Source: Massilibacteroides sp.
GTDB lineage: Bacteria > Bacteroidota > Bacteroidia > Bacteroidales > Tannerellaceae
Direction of reading: 5' to 3'
Assembly (NCBI GenBank): GCA_028708075.1
Contig: JAQVZS010000021.1
Coordinates: 1-32,171 of the forward strand
Length of the DNA stretch: 32,171 bases
Position numbers and translations under genes: made by a program. Positions within the stretch are counted from its first letter, which is position 1. Each line of letters opens with the position of its first letter. The notes under the pieces are model-generated. The model worked only from the letters and a program-made list of their open reading frames with translations. It was not told where the DNA came from and did no database searches. Positions 9,336 to 19,382 of the stretch are shown piece by piece.

Positions 9336-9361
9336 CAGCCTGAATAGTGACAGACAAACGA

Positions 9362-10795
9362 ATGTATTTAAGTAAAGAAGAATTAGTACACCATATTTCA
9401 ACGAAACCCTTCCGTCTGGTTTCTGAAGCTGCAGATACCTTGGGGGTCGAAGCTTATGTTGTGGGCGGATATGTAAGGGATATTTTTTTAAACCGTACAT
9501 CGCCGGATATCGACATTGTAACTGTCGGTAGTGGTATTCAATTGGCCGGGGAAGTTGCGCGCAAGATCGGCCGGGGAGTTTCACTTTCCGTTTTTAAAAA
9601 TTTCGGCACGGCTTTGATTAAAACAAAAGATTTTGAACTGGAGTTTGTGGGTGCCCGAAAAGAATCGTATACGCGAGAAAGCCGGAAACCAATAGTGGAA
9701 GACGGGACGTTGGAAGACGATCAGAAACGGCGCGATTTTACAATCAATGCACTGGCGATTTGTTTGAATAAAAATCGTTTCGGAGACTTGATCGATCCTT
9801 TTGAAGGACTGTACGATATGGAAGATCAGATCATCCGGACACCGCTCGATCCGGATATTACGTTCAGCGACGATCCGCTCCGGATGATGCGGGCAGTCCG
9901 TTTCGCCTCTCAGCTGGGCTTTAGGATTGAATCCGAAACGTTCGAAGCGATCGAACGTAATAAGGAACGGATTCATATTATTTCGGGGGAACGGATTGCT
10001 GAGGAATTAAATAAAATCATTCTATCCCCTAAGCCCTCCGCTGGTTTTGAGTATTTGGATAAATGCGGACTTCTTCCGTTGATTTTTCCGGAACTAGAAG
10101 CCTTGAAAGGAGCGGAAACACGGGAGGGAATCGGACATAAGGATAATTTTTCGCATACGTTGATGGTGCTCGACCGTTTGGCTACGCAGTCTGATCATCT
10201 TTGGTTGCGCTGGGCTGCGCTGCTGCACGATATCGCCAAGCCGGCGACGAAACGCTGGGATCCGAAATTGGGGTGGACGTTTCATAACCATAATTTTATC
10301 GGAGAGCGTATGATTCCGGGGATATTCAAACGGATGAAGTTGCCTATGAACGAGAAGATGAAATTTGTTCAGAAAATGGTGTTGTTGCATATGCGTCCGA
10401 TCGCTTTGGCTGATAACGAAGTGACCGATTCGGCTATTCGTCGTTTGTTGTTCGAGGCTGGTGATGATATCGAATCGCTTATGTTGCTTTGTGAAGCGGA
10501 TATTACGAGTAAAAACCCCGAGAAGGTGCGTCGTTTCCTGAATAATTTCAGAACTGTGCGGGAGAGATTAGCGGTCATTGAAGAAAAAGACCGAGTACGA
10601 AACTTTCAACCTCCTGTCTCCGGCGAAGAGATTATGCAAACTTTCGGACTTCCTCCTTCGCGCCCAGTAGGGGAATTAAAGGATGCGATCAAGGAAGCGA
10701 TACTTGATGGAATTATTCCCAACGAATACGAGGCGGCACATGCTTTCATGTTGAGGAAAGCGGGCGATATGGGGCTGATGCCTGTAAAGGAATAG
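9362..10795 (+). CDS. cca: CCA tRNA nucleotidyltransferase with HD domain
   Basis: A 477-residue class II nucleotidyltransferase that adds or repairs the 3' CCA of tRNAs. From the ATG start, the head motif VVGGYVRD is at 33-40 and the metal-binding DxD at 49-51 (SPDIDIV). The RRDFTINALA motif follows near 123 and the ribose/base-recognition segment (FSDDPLRMMRAVRFASQLGF) after it. A C-terminal HD domain has LLHDIAKP with H289/D290, as in enzymes with an added phosphohydrolase domain. A poly(A) polymerase is the alternative, but the HD architecture and length fit the CCA enzyme. A GTG five codons upstream (9347) is a possible but less likely start because of the promoter position. Confidence 0.88.
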   Translation: MYLSKEELVHHISTKPFRLVSEAADTLGVEAYVVGGYVRDIFLNRTSPDIDIVTVGSGIQLAGEVARKIGRGVSLSVFKNFGTALIKTKDFELEFVGARKESYTRESRKPIVEDGTLEDDQKRRDFTINALAICLNKNRFGDLIDPFEGLYDMEDQIIRTPLDPDITFSDDPLRMMRAVRFASQLGFRIESETFEAIERNKERIHIISGERIAEELNKIILSPKPSAGFEYLDKCGLLPLIFPELEALKGAETREGIGHKDNFSHTLMVLDRLATQSDHLWLRWAALLHDIAKPATKRWDPKLGWTFHNHNFIGERMIPGIFKRMKLPMNEKMKFVQKMVLLHMRPIALADNEVTDSAIRRLLFEAGDDIESLMLLCEADITSKNPEKVRRFLNNFRTVRERLAVIEEKDRVRNFQPPVSGEEIMQTFGLPPSRPVGELKDAIKEAILDGIIPNEYEAAHAFMLRKAGDMGLMPVKE

Positions 10796-10850
10796 CGAAT
10801 CCGGCTGTCAAAAGCAAAAGTTATCTTTCGGATTCAACCTCATTTTTTTG

Positions 10851-10858
10851 TATGTTTG
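10851..10858 (+). promoter_or_regulatory. Bacteroidetes -7 box for the lipoprotein gene
   Basis: TATGTTTG matches TAnnTTTG, 24 bases before the ATG at 10883. A TTTC at 10826-10829 could serve as an imperfect -33 element. Confidence 0.5.
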
Positions 10859-10882
10859 CAGGAGAAGAAAAACGAACGATAG

Positions 10883-11722
10883 ATGAAAAGAATAATAGGT
10901 TGTTTGTTATTTGCCGGTCTTTTGCTGGGCGGTTGCTCTAACCGGGAGAAAGAAGCGATGGCTAAATTAGACAATGCGCGTGAATTGTATGAATCGGGTG
11001 AATTTTTTGCTGCTAAAAGTGAAATAGATAGTATTCGCTTGCAATACCCCAAAGAATTTAAAGTATTGAAAGAAACGCTGAATCTGATGCGTATGGTCGA
11101 ACAGAAAGAAGCGGAACGTACGCTGGTTTTTTGTGATAGCCTCATGCCTATCCGTATGGCCGAAGTGGAAACGCTCCGGAAAGATTTTGTGTTTGAAAAA
11201 GACTCGGTCTACGAAGAAATAGGAACGTTTGTCTTCAAACAGCAAACCATAGAGCGCAATATCAGCCGGTGTTATGTCCGGTGCGGAGTGAACGAACAAG
11301 GCGAAATGTATCTGGCCAGTGTTTATTATGGAAACAAACCCATCAACCATACGTCGATAAAACTGAGTACGCCGGATGGGTTATACGCTGAAACAGCGTC
11401 TATACCCTACGATGGAGGGGTCAATTACCGTTTTAAAGATGAAGGGATGAACACGGAAGTGGTAACCTATAAAGGAGAGGCAGGATTAGATGCGATTAAT
11501 TTTATTTACAATAATGCGGAAAAACGGATCAAAGTAGAATATACCGGTGGAAAACCATACCTTATTTACATTGCAGACGCCGATAAAAAAGCGTTGATCG
11601 CTACGTTTAACTTAGGAACCGTGCTGAGCGACATTCATCGCTTGACGACGGAAATGAATAAAGCACAGAAACGCTTGGAATATCTCCAGGGGAAACTTCA
11701 AAAAGAAGTAGCTTATAAATAG
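10883..11722 (+). CDS. Predicted lipoprotein, helical N-terminal region
   Basis: A 279-residue protein with a type II signal peptide: hydrophobic residues 4-15 and lipobox LGGC with the lipidated cysteine at residue 18. The first ~85 residues after it are charged and helical with a TPR-like element (ARELYESGEFFAAKSEIDSIRLQYP). The middle is mixed alpha/beta, and the C-terminus (HRLTTEMNKAQKRLEYLQGKLQKE) looks like a coiled coil. It is likely anchored in the periplasmic face of a membrane. I recognise no named family and assign no function. It has its own -7 box, and is followed after a gap by another exported TPR protein on the same strand. Confidence 0.8.
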   Translation: MKRIIGCLLFAGLLLGGCSNREKEAMAKLDNARELYESGEFFAAKSEIDSIRLQYPKEFKVLKETLNLMRMVEQKEAERTLVFCDSLMPIRMAEVETLRKDFVFEKDSVYEEIGTFVFKQQTIERNISRCYVRCGVNEQGEMYLASVYYGNKPINHTSIKLSTPDGLYAETASIPYDGGVNYRFKDEGMNTEVVTYKGEAGLDAINFIYNNAEKRIKVEYTGGKPYLIYIADADKKALIATFNLGTVLSDIHRLTTEMNKAQKRLEYLQGKLQKEVAYK

Positions 11723-11807
11723 TTTTTAGGGTTGTGGTACAAAATCTTATTATTTGTAGTAAAGATATAAATAATTCATATTTCGGGAGGTGAAGTAAAT
11801 TATTGCT

Positions 11808-11815
11808 TAGTTTTG
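11808..11815 (+). promoter_or_regulatory. Bacteroidetes -7 box for the TPR protein gene
   Basis: TAGTTTTG matches TAnnTTTG, 17 bases before the ATG at 11833. A longer reading frame from TTG at 11803 would overlap this box, so the ATG is preferred. Confidence 0.5.
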
Positions 11816-11832
11816 CGGAAATAAACAGGAAG

Positions 11833-12654
11833 ATGAGATCGATCATATTGTTTGTAATATACCTCCTTTTTTCCTTTGGCTGTTTCGGTCAAACCTATGA
11901 GGAATTGATAGAAAAAAGTTTTGACTATTTGGATAAAAACGATTTAGTCTCCGCCGAAGAAAGTCTGCGGGCGGCAATGCGTCTGGAACCGGCGAATGCG
12001 CATAATTATGCGTTGTTATCGAACCTGGGAACGATTCAGCGCAGACAAGGGAAAAAAGAAGAAGCGTTATCGTCTTATTCAACCGCCTTAAATCGGCGTC
12101 CGCAGGACGTAACGCTTCTGGGAAATCGCGCTTCTCTTTATGCGGAAATGGGGGAAACGGAAAAATCCATTGCTGACTATACGATTCTTCTTCTGCAAGT
12201 ACCTGACGACCAAAATGCGCTTTACAACCGGGGAATATTGTATCTCCAACAACGGGATTTCATCCGTGCGGAAGCGGATTTTAACCAAATACTGGAAGTG
12301 AACGATAAAACCTTTTACGGGCGACTCGGATATGCGGTACTGGAAAAAATGAGAGGAAATTACGAAGATAGCGAACGGATTTATTCTTTCCTGATCGACG
12401 AAAAGCCAAAAGACTGGCAACTCTACGAAGGACGTGCCGAACTTTATTTTCTTATGGGGAAAAATGCCCGTGCTAAAGCAGACATCAATAAAGTGATTTC
12501 TGAAGATGGGCCTTCTGCTTCACTCTACGTATTAAGAGGAAAAATCAATCTGGCACAATACGAGAAAGAAGTTGCACGAAAAGATTTCTTGAAAGCTCAG
12601 GAAATGGGCTATGATCCGGAAGTCATCCGCGATCTGCTTCAACTGGTACAATAA
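11833..12654 (+). CDS. Exported tetratricopeptide-repeat protein
   Basis: A 273-residue protein with a signal peptide (MRSIILFVIYLLFSFGCFGQ; the only Cys, in SFGC, is not in a convincing lipobox, so SPI cleavage after GQ is more likely). The rest is almost entirely TPR repeats: visible units include SLRAAMRLEPANAHNYALL, EEALSSYSTALNRRPQDVTL, EKSIADYTILLLQVPDDQNA and RAEADFNQILEVNDKT, with two or three weaker ones after. Such proteins are periplasmic scaffolds; the partner is unknown. The ATG at 11833 is chosen because a -7 box lies just upstream. It converges with leuB, with a shared terminator between. Confidence 0.85.
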   Translation: MRSIILFVIYLLFSFGCFGQTYEELIEKSFDYLDKNDLVSAEESLRAAMRLEPANAHNYALLSNLGTIQRRQGKKEEALSSYSTALNRRPQDVTLLGNRASLYAEMGETEKSIADYTILLLQVPDDQNALYNRGILYLQQRDFIRAEADFNQILEVNDKTFYGRLGYAVLEKMRGNYEDSERIYSFLIDEKPKDWQLYEGRAELYFLMGKNARAKADINKVISEDGPSASLYVLRGKINLAQYEKEVARKDFLKAQEMGYDPEVIRDLLQLVQ

Positions 12655-12657
12655 AAG

Positions 12658-12700
12658 AACGCTGACTATACCAATCGTATCATCAGCGTTTCATTTTATT
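12658..12700. terminator. Bidirectional terminator between the TPR gene and leuB
   Basis: AACGCTGA (12658-12665) pairs with TCAGCGTT (12683-12690) across a 17-base loop. The plus side continues with TCATTTTATTT and the minus side with CTTTTATTG. It sits in the 57-base gap between convergent stops, so it probably serves both the TPR gene and the leu operon. Confidence 0.65.
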
Positions 12701-12711
12701 TGTCTCGGATT

Positions 12712-13782
12712 TTATTTCCCTGAAATGTACGTAGCTACCCAATCGCCAACTTCAGACGTTTTATATGCTTTTCCTTCGCCGGCAATATCTTCCGTCACAA
12801 CTTTCGCCTCCATGGAAGCAGCTACCGCTTTCCGGATTAAGGCTCCTTCTTCCATCAGATTAAACGCATATTCAAACATCAACGCGGCACTCAGAATAGT
12901 TGCCACCGGATTTGCAATATCTTTTCCGGCCGCTTGCGGATATGAACCATGGATCGGTTCAAACACCGATGTATGAATTCCCACGGAAGCTGAAGGCAAC
13001 AATCCCAAAGAACCGGTGATTACCGAAGCTTCATCTGTCAAAATATCTCCGAACATGTTTTCCGTGACCATCACATCAAAACTTTTCGGCCACTGAATCA
13101 AACGCATGGCCGCATTATCGACAAACATAAATTCAGTTTCTATGTCAGGGTAATCCTTCGCTATTTCCTGCGATACCTGGCGCCATAGGCGCGAAGTGGC
13201 CAATACGTTCGCTTTGTCCACAATCGTTACTTTCTTCTTTCGTTTCCCGGCATATTCATAAGCCAAACGGACGATGCGTTCGATTTCTTTACGTGAATAA
13301 ACACAGGTATCATAGGCGGTATCTCCATCTTCACTTCTTCCTTGAGGACGTCCAAAGTACATTCCTCCGGTTAGTTCGCGGATACACATAAAATCCGCTC
13401 CTTCCACTAAGTCTGCGCGCAAAGGCGATTTATGCAAAAGCGAAGGAAAAGTCGTTACCGGACGAATGTTGGCAAACAGTCCCAACTTCTTGCGCATGGC
13501 CAACAAGCCCTGCTCCGGGCGTACCTTGGCTGCGGGATTGTTATCGTATTTCGGAGAACCGATCGCTCCGAACAAAACCGCGTTGCTTTTCATACATAAC
13601 GCATGCGTCTCGTCCGGGTAAGGATTTCCGACCTCATCAATGGCACATGCACCCGTCAACGCATATTCATACTTTAATTCATGTCCGAATTTACCACACA
13701 CAGCCTTCACGGTTTTCATCGCCTGCTCAATAATTTCGGGACCAATTCCATCCCCAGGCAACACCGCAATAGTTAATTTCAT
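12712..13782 (-). CDS. leuB: 3-Isopropylmalate dehydrogenase
   Basis: A 356-residue NAD-dependent beta-decarboxylating dehydrogenase that converts 3-isopropylmalate to 2-oxoisocaproate; with citramalate-derived 3-methylmalate it would give 2-oxobutyrate. Family motifs: [10 protein letters not shown] at the N-terminus, [42 protein letters not shown], the catalytic-lysine segment [10 protein letters not shown] and the metal/NAD segment [24 protein letters not shown], then the [21 protein letters not shown] motif. Length is normal. It is the last gene of the leu operon, 14 bases after mgsA and before a bidirectional terminator. Confidence 0.96.
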   Translation of the reverse strand: MKLTIAVLPGDGIGPEIIEQAMKTVKAVCGKFGHELKYEYALTGACAIDEVGNPYPDETHALCMKSNAVLFGAIGSPKYDNNPAAKVRPEQGLLAMRKKLGLFANIRPVTTFPSLLHKSPLRADLVEGADFMCIRELTGGMYFGRPQGRSEDGDTAYDTCVYSRKEIERIVRLAYEYAGKRKKKVTIVDKANVLATSRLWRQVSQEIAKDYPDIETEFMFVDNAAMRLIQWPKSFDVMVTENMFGDILTDEASVITGSLGLLPSASVGIHTSVFEPIHGSYPQAAGKDIANPVATILSAALMFEYAFNLMEEGALIRKAVAASMEAKVVTEDIAGEGKAYKTSEVGDWVATYISGK

Positions 13783-13796
13783 ATAAATCAGTTAAT

Positions 13797-14264
13797 TTAT
13801 TCGTTCGTATTATTCCGATTGAAATAGATATAACGAGGTTCTGTAGGCACATACGTGTCGTCATCCCATAACGTGCTGGTTAGCATCAAGTCTGCGCTGT
13901 ACCGGTTGCATGCAATCGGAATATTGTGCACACGACATTGGCGAAGCAACATTTGAATATCCGCTTCATGTGGTTGTGGATTCAGATCGTCTATCAGGAA
14001 AATAGCCAAGTCCACTTCCTTACGAACCACCATCGCCGCAATTTCAGCATCCCCCCCCATTGGGCCGGAATGCATGCGGGTAATTTCCGCGGTAATGCCT
14101 TTCTCTCTAAAAGCATTTCCTACTAATCCGCCGGTAGTACCGGTACATACTAATTGATGTTCAGCAAGGAATTTTGCGTTATGTACTGCCCAATCCACCA
14201 TATCCGCCTTACGGTTATCGTGTGCAACCAAGGCAATCGTTAATCTCTTTTTCATCTCATTCAT
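13797..14264 (-). CDS. mgsA: Methylglyoxal synthase
   Basis: A 155-residue cytoplasmic enzyme converting dihydroxyacetone phosphate to methylglyoxal and phosphate, a phosphate-releasing glycolytic bypass. Residues matching the E. coli active site are present: H15-D16 (VAHDNRK), the phosphate loop TGTTGG (41-46), SGPMGGD with D72, and H99/D102 (QPHEAD) for E. coli H98/D101. The C-terminus (NIPIACNRYSADLMLTS) is also typical. It starts 10 bases after the cimA stop and ends 14 bases before leuB, so it is embedded in the leu operon, an unexpected place for an enzyme with no known step in leucine synthesis. A second methionine at residue 4 is a possible start. Confidence 0.93.
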   Translation of the reverse strand: MNEMKKRLTIALVAHDNRKADMVDWAVHNAKFLAEHQLVCTGTTGGLVGNAFREKGITAEITRMHSGPMGGDAEIAAMVVRKEVDLAIFLIDDLNPQPHEADIQMLLRQCRVHNIPIACNRYSADLMLTSTLWDDDTYVPTEPRYIYFNRNNTNE

Positions 14265-14274
14265 ATTTTGTTCG

Positions 14275-15786
14275 TTATCCTTCGATCCGGTTCAACATTT
14301 TAACAGTCGCTTTTATCGCCGCCTCCGTCTGGTCGGCATCCAACCCGCGCGTTTTAAAGTCTACACCCGCATAATTCCAGCTGATGATTGTCTGCACGAA
14401 AGCATCCGTTCTACCACCCGGCGGGATCGAAACCGAATAGTTGGTCAACATCGGGAAAGGCCTTCTCAGATCTGAATAAATTTTACGAAGTGCCCTGACA
14501 AAAGCATCATATTGACCGTCTCCGGTCGCCGTTTCTTCATAAGGCTCTCCGTTAATCTCGATTTTCACCGAAGCAACCGGTTTTAATCCCTGAGCCAAAG
14601 ATAAAGAATAATTCAGGATCTTGATCTTCTGTTCGACAGAAGGATCATGATTTAACACGTCACTTACAATATAAGGAAGATCTTCCGTTGTTACCATCTC
14701 TTTCCGGTCGCCCAGTTCGATAATGCGGTCGGTTACTTTCCGCATGGAATCTTCATCCAGTTCGATGCCCAGCGCCTCCAGATTCTTCCGGATATTTGCT
14801 TTGCCTGAAGTTTTTCCCAACGCATATTCACGTACGCGTCCGAATCGTTCCGGTAGAAGATCGTTGCAGTACAAATTATTTTTGCTGTCTCCATCAGCAT
14901 GCACACCGGCACATTGTGTAAACACATGCTCTCCGACCACCGGTTTATTCGGCGAAAGACGAATTCCCGAATACGTCTCGACCAAACGGCTGATTTTATT
15001 AATCTTCGGTTCTTTTAAGTTTGTTTTTATATCCAACTGATCCGTCAAGACGGCAAGCACACTGCTTAACGGGGCATTCCCGGCTCGTTCGCCCAGACCG
15101 TTTACTGTTGTATGTACTCCCTTTACTCCCGCACGAACGGCAGAGTAAACATTGGCAACAGCCAGATCATAATCGTTGTGCGCATGAAAATCGAAGTGCA
15201 AGTCCGGATATTTGTTCACCATTAGCAAACAATAATCGTAGGTTTTTTCGGGATTAAGAATTCCGAGAGTGTCTGGAAGCATAATTCGTTTTATCGGTAG
15301 GTCTTTCAGTCCGTCGACCAGCAAATAGACATATTCAGGCGAATGCTGGATGCCGTTCGACCAGTCCTCCAGATAAATATTTACATCGATATTTTTCTCT
15401 ATGGCAAGAGCCACTACTGCGCGGATATCCGTCAGATGTTGTTCGGGCGATTTGCGAAGTTGTTCGGTCACATGTTTGTAAGAACCTTTGCAAAGCAAAT
15501 TTACGACTCGGCATCCCGCATCTTCGATCCATTTCAGTGAGACACCGCCATCCACAAAGCCTAACACTTCCAACCGATCGAGGTAACCCGTTCGTTTTCC
15601 CCATTCGGCTAATTTTCGCACCGAATCATATTCTCCGTCAGACACTCGTGCCGAAGCAATTTCAATCCGGTCTACACCCACTTCGGAAAGCAACATTTGC
15701 GCAATACCGAATTTCTCCTGTGTCGCGAACGAAACGCCCGAAGTCTGTTCCCCATCGCGAAGCGTCGTATCCATTATTTCTATCAT
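14275..15786 (-). CDS. cimA: (R)-Citramalate synthase (LeuA-like family)
   Basis: A 503-residue acyltransferase of the isopropylmalate-synthase family: catalytic TIM barrel (about 1-320) and C-terminal regulatory domain. It resembles Leptospira citramalate synthase rather than LeuA. The residues I recall as forming the Leptospira pyruvate and acetyl-CoA sites appear at a constant offset of six: R10, D11, L75, L98, Y138, E140, T173, H296, D298, N304, L305 and Y306. The hydrophobic L75/L98/Y138 set selects pyruvate. It condenses pyruvate with acetyl-CoA to citramalate, which LeuCD and LeuB can convert to 2-oxobutyrate, the isoleucine precursor. A true leuA is present upstream. The gene starts eight bases after leuD. 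Automated annotation may call it 2-isopropylmalate synthase. Confidence 0.88.
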   Translation of the reverse strand: MIEIMDTTLRDGEQTSGVSFATQEKFGIAQMLLSEVGVDRIEIASARVSDGEYDSVRKLAEWGKRTGYLDRLEVLGFVDGGVSLKWIEDAGCRVVNLLCKGSYKHVTEQLRKSPEQHLTDIRAVVALAIEKNIDVNIYLEDWSNGIQHSPEYVYLLVDGLKDLPIKRIMLPDTLGILNPEKTYDYCLLMVNKYPDLHFDFHAHNDYDLAVANVYSAVRAGVKGVHTTVNGLGERAGNAPLSSVLAVLTDQLDIKTNLKEPKINKISRLVETYSGIRLSPNKPVVGEHVFTQCAGVHADGDSKNNLYCNDLLPERFGRVREYALGKTSGKANIRKNLEALGIELDEDSMRKVTDRIIELGDRKEMVTTEDLPYIVSDVLNHDPSVEQKIKILNYSLSLAQGLKPVASVKIEINGEPYEETATGDGQYDAFVRALRKIYSDLRRPFPMLTNYSVSIPPGGRTDAFVQTIISWNYAGVDFKTRGLDADQTEAAIKATVKMLNRIEG

Positions 15787-15794
15787 ACGCTCTT

Positions 15795-16382
15795 TTACAA
15801 TGTCTTTTCGTATTCTTCGATCTTATGTTTATTCGACAGCAAGTAATCGATATCATCTAAACCATTAACTAAACAATTTTTTTTGTACGCGTTAATTTCG
15901 AAATACTCGGTTCGTTTGGTCGTATTGTTCGTAATGGTCTGGTTGGGCAAATTTACGGTCAAAGTCATGGCCGGGTTTGCTTTAACATGCTCAAACACCT
16001 CCGACAAAAACTCCGGCGAAACAACCACGGGAAGCAATCCGTTGTTCATGGAATTATTTTTGAAAATATCCGCGAAGAAACTGCTTACAATTATTCTGAA
16101 ACCATATCCGCCGATTGCCCATGCCGCATGTTCGCGACTACTTCCACTACCGAAATTTTTTCCGGCAACGAGTATTTTTCCCTTGTAAATATCTTGGTTC
16201 AATACAAAATTCGGGTTTGGATTGCCTTCTTTGTCAAACCGCCAATCACGGAAAAGATTATCTCCAAAACCCTCCTTGGTCGTTGCTTTCAAAAAACGCG
16301 CCGGAATGATTTGATCGGTATCCACATTTTCCAATGGAAGAGGGACACAAGTCGATGTTATGATTGTTATTTTTTCTTTCAT
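15795..16382 (-). CDS. leuD: 3-Isopropylmalate dehydratase small subunit
   Basis: A 195-residue swivel-domain partner of LeuC, isomerising 2- to 3-isopropylmalate and probably also citramalate. Key features are the [13 protein letters not shown] segment, the substrate-binding [17 protein letters not shown] motif and [22 protein letters not shown]. The length is typical of the longer bacterial LeuD form. It is 28 bases after leuC and eight before cimA. Confidence 0.96.
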   Translation of the reverse strand: MKEKITIITSTCVPLPLENVDTDQIIPARFLKATTKEGFGDNLFRDWRFDKEGNPNPNFVLNQDIYKGKILVAGKNFGSGSSREHAAWAIGGYGFRIIVSSFFADIFKNNSMNNGLLPVVVSPEFLSEVFEHVKANPAMTLTVNLPNQTITNNTTKRTEYFEINAYKKNCLVNGLDDIDYLLSNKHKIEEYEKTL

Positions 16383-16410
16383 AAATGAGATGCTTTTTTG
16401 AGTTCAACTT

Positions 16411-17811
16411 TTAGTTCATTAAATCTCTCGGATCCGTAATCACGCCGGTAACCGCCGCTGCAGCAGCCACAAGCGGCCCTGCCAGAATCGTGCGTGCTCC
16501 CGGCCCCTGGCGTCCTTCAAAATTACGGTTGGACGTAGATACCGCATATTTTCCGGCAGGTACCTTGTCGTCGTTCATCGCCAGACAAGCCGAACAACCT
16601 GGCTGACGAAGTTTAAATCCGGCTTCTTCCAATATTTTATCGATCCCTTCTTCCTTCAATTGACGTTCCACGGCCCAACTACCCGGGACAAGCCAAACAA
16701 TTACATTCGCCGCTTTCCGACGTCCTTTCACTATCGAAGCGAAAGCGCGGAAATCTTCGATCCGTCCGTTTGTGCAACTTCCCAGGAACACATAATCAAT
16801 GGATTTACCTAAAATTGGTTCGCCTGCATTGAACCCCATGTATTCTAATGATTTTTGGAATGAAATACGTCCGGATTCATCTATCCTTTCCATAGCCGGG
16901 ATACAATCTTTTATCCCCATCCCCATTCCCGGATTTGTACCATAGGTCACCATCGGTTCAATATCTTCCGCGTGGAAACGTACTTCCTTGTCAAAAATCG
17001 CGTCGTTGTCCGTGCAAAGAGTTTTCCAATAAGCAACGGCCTCATCCCAATCTTTTCCTTTAGGTGAATACTCACGTCCTTTTAGATACGCAAAAGTTAT
17101 TTCATCCGGGGCAATCATTCCGCCACGAGCGCCCATTTCGATTGACAGATTACAGATGGTAAGCCGTTCCTCCATCGTCGTATTCCGGATAGCTTCACCG
17201 GCATATTCCACAAAATAGCCCGTCGCGCCGCTTGTCGTCATCTGACTGATAATATACAAAGCAATATCTTTGGCCGTTACCCCAGGTCTCAATTTTCCGT
17301 CTACCACAATACGCATTGTTTTCGGCTTCCGCTGCATAATACATTGCGTCGCTAGTGTCATTTCGACTTCGCTCGTTCCGATTCCAAAAGCAATCGCCCC
17401 CATGGCGCCGTGCGTAGACGTATGCGAATCACCGCACACGATGGTCATTCCCGGCTGAGTTAACCCATTTTCCGGTCCGACGACATGAATAATTCCGTTC
17501 TTCGGATGATTCATCCCGTAATACGTTAGGTTGTAAAATTTCGCGTTTTCTTCCAGCGTCTCTACCTGTTTCCGCGAAATCGGATCTTCAATTGGTTTTT
17601 CCTGTCCCAAAGTAGGGATATTATGATCCGGCATACACGTGATGCGCTCCGGGCGGAAAGGATTCAAACCCCGGCTACGCAATCCGGCAAAAGCCTGCGG
17701 ACTGGTTACCTCATGACAATACAAGCGGTCGATATATAACTGTATGGTTCCGTCGGGAAGCGTATCGACGACATGCTTCTCCCATATCTTTTCAAATAAT
17801 GTTTTGCTCAT
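16411..17811 (-). CDS. leuC: 3-Isopropylmalate dehydratase large subunit
   Basis: A 466-residue aconitase-family protein carrying the [4Fe-4S] cluster. Visible motifs: [21 protein letters not shown] near the N-terminal third, the cluster cysteine in [14 protein letters not shown] and the paired cysteines in [11 protein letters not shown], followed by [14 protein letters not shown]. It pairs with LeuD to isomerise isopropylmalate. It starts 35 bases after leuA. Length is normal and nothing is missing. Confidence 0.97.
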   Translation of the reverse strand: MSKTLFEKIWEKHVVDTLPDGTIQLYIDRLYCHEVTSPQAFAGLRSRGLNPFRPERITCMPDHNIPTLGQEKPIEDPISRKQVETLEENAKFYNLTYYGMNHPKNGIIHVVGPENGLTQPGMTIVCGDSHTSTHGAMGAIAFGIGTSEVEMTLATQCIMQRKPKTMRIVVDGKLRPGVTAKDIALYIISQMTTSGATGYFVEYAGEAIRNTTMEERLTICNLSIEMGARGGMIAPDEITFAYLKGREYSPKGKDWDEAVAYWKTLCTDNDAIFDKEVRFHAEDIEPMVTYGTNPGMGMGIKDCIPAMERIDESGRISFQKSLEYMGFNAGEPILGKSIDYVFLGSCTNGRIEDFRAFASIVKGRRKAANVIVWLVPGSWAVERQLKEEGIDKILEEAGFKLRQPGCSACLAMNDDKVPAGKYAVSTSNRNFEGRQGPGARTILAGPLVAAAAAVTGVITDPRDLMN

Positions 17812-17846
17812 TCTTAATCTGCACTATTAGATAATTACTCGATTTC

Positions 17847-19343
17847 TTATTTCACAAATTTATTGATCGCATCGATAAAGGCCTCTACCGAAGCCGCGAT
17901 AATATCCGTATTGGCGGAGAATCCGTAATAATTTACCCCTTCGTAGGCCACTTGCATATGTACTTTTCCCATATCATCGCTGCCTTTGTTGATCGCCTGG
18001 ATCAAGAACTCCTGAATAACCATCTGGCGACGGATAATTGTCTTAACCGCCTTGATCGCCGCATCAACCGGCCCGTTTCCGGAAGCTGCCGCTTCGAATT
18101 TCTCTCCGGCAATATCCAGGCACACGCTGGCAACCGACTGTAATCCAACACCCGAAGTGACTTGCAAATAATCCAGTTTAATGCGATGCATCGCCGTACG
18201 GTCTTTTCCAACCAGCATTAATACGTCGTCGTCGTTAATATCTTTCTTTCGATCTGCCAGTTTTAGAAATTTTTCATAAACCGTATCTAATTTTTCCTGA
18301 CTCAACTCAACCCCCAGAATATGCAGACGATGTTTCAACGCTGCGCGTCCGCTGCGTGCTGTCAATACGATCGCATTATCGTCGATCCCGACATCTTTCG
18401 GATCGATAATCTCGTAGCTTTCGCGGTTTTTCAACACCCCATCTTGATGAATCCCGGAAGAATGCGCGAACGCATTCCGCCCGACAATCGCCTTATTCGG
18501 CTGAATCGGCATATTCATCAAGCTTGAAACCATCCGGCTGACATTATAAATCTTCGTCGTATTTATGTTCGTTTCTATGCTTCGTTCCTTGTGACTTTTA
18601 AAAATCATGGTAACTTCTTCCAGCGACGTATTGCCCGCACGTTCACCGATTCCGTTTATGGTTACCTCTACCTGGCGTGCTCCATTCAAGACACCTTGGA
18701 TTGTATTTGCCGTTGCCATACCTAAATCATTATGGCAATGCGTAGAAAGAACAGCGTTGTGTATTCCATTTACATTTTCCATCAGGTAGCGGATTTTTGC
18801 TCCGTACTCGTCCGGTAGACAATAACCGGTTGTATCCGGAATATTCACCACCGTCGCTCCAGCCTTGATTACCGCTTCGACTACCCTTGCCAGATAAGCA
18901 TTATCCGTACGTCCGGCATCTTCACAATAAAACTCTACGTCTTCCACGAATTGCTTCGCATATTTGGTGGCGGCGATCGCCCGTTCCAAAATATCGTCCT
19001 GGCTTGAGTTAAACTTATATTTGATATGATAATCGGAAGTTCCGATACCTGTATGAATACGTCCGCGTTTGGCATATTTCAATGCTTCTGCAGCCACCTG
19101 AATGTCTTTCTCGACTGCCCGGGTAAGCGCACAAATCACTGGCCAGGTTACGGCCTTGGAAATTTCCACTACACTATTGAAGTCTCCGGGACTCGAGACT
19201 GGAAATCCCGCTTCGATCACATCAACGCCCAACTCTTCCAATGCTTTGGCCACTTGAATTTTTTCTACCGAATTCAACTGGCAACCCGGCACCTGCTCGC
19301 CATCACGCAACGTTGTGTCAAAAATAAATAATCTGTCAGACAT
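17847..19343 (-). CDS. leuA: 2-Isopropylmalate synthase
   Basis: A 498-residue enzyme for the first committed step of leucine synthesis: acetyl-CoA plus 2-oxoisovalerate gives 2-isopropylmalate. The catalytic barrel starts [17 protein letters not shown] and contains [22 protein letters not shown], the metal-binding [11 protein letters not shown] and [15 protein letters not shown]. The C-terminal regulatory domain (about 380-498; [17 protein letters not shown]) is the leucine-feedback type. It is the first structural gene of the leu operon, 40 bases after an attenuator terminator. An AGGAG lies immediately before its ATG, unusually close for a ribosome-binding site. Confidence 0.96.
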   Translation of the reverse strand: MSDRLFIFDTTLRDGEQVPGCQLNSVEKIQVAKALEELGVDVIEAGFPVSSPGDFNSVVEISKAVTWPVICALTRAVEKDIQVAAEALKYAKRGRIHTGIGTSDYHIKYKFNSSQDDILERAIAATKYAKQFVEDVEFYCEDAGRTDNAYLARVVEAVIKAGATVVNIPDTTGYCLPDEYGAKIRYLMENVNGIHNAVLSTHCHNDLGMATANTIQGVLNGARQVEVTINGIGERAGNTSLEEVTMIFKSHKERSIETNINTTKIYNVSRMVSSLMNMPIQPNKAIVGRNAFAHSSGIHQDGVLKNRESYEIIDPKDVGIDDNAIVLTARSGRAALKHRLHILGVELSQEKLDTVYEKFLKLADRKKDINDDDVLMLVGKDRTAMHRIKLDYLQVTSGVGLQSVASVCLDIAGEKFEAAASGNGPVDAAIKAVKTIIRRQMVIQEFLIQAINKGSDDMGKVHMQVAYEGVNYYGFSANTDIIAASVEAFIDAINKFVK

Positions 19344-19382
19344 ACTCCTTTTATTCTAAATTTATTACCTATATACGCTATT

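Noticed and set aside
9347-9361. GTG start for the tRNA nucleotidyltransferase
   Set aside because: It is only 11 bases past the -7 box, nearly at the transcript start, and the five extra residues are not conserved-looking; the ATG at 9362 is preferred.
10797-10835. GAATCCG/CGGATTC inverted repeat after the tRNA nucleotidyltransferase gene, followed by a T-run
   Set aside because: The loop is about 25 bases and the T-run is part of the next promoter region, so a terminator cannot be supported.
11803-11832. TTG start extending the TPR protein by ten residues
   Set aside because: The extension overlaps the -7 box and would precede the signal peptide with unrelated residues; the ATG at 11833 gives a clean signal peptide.
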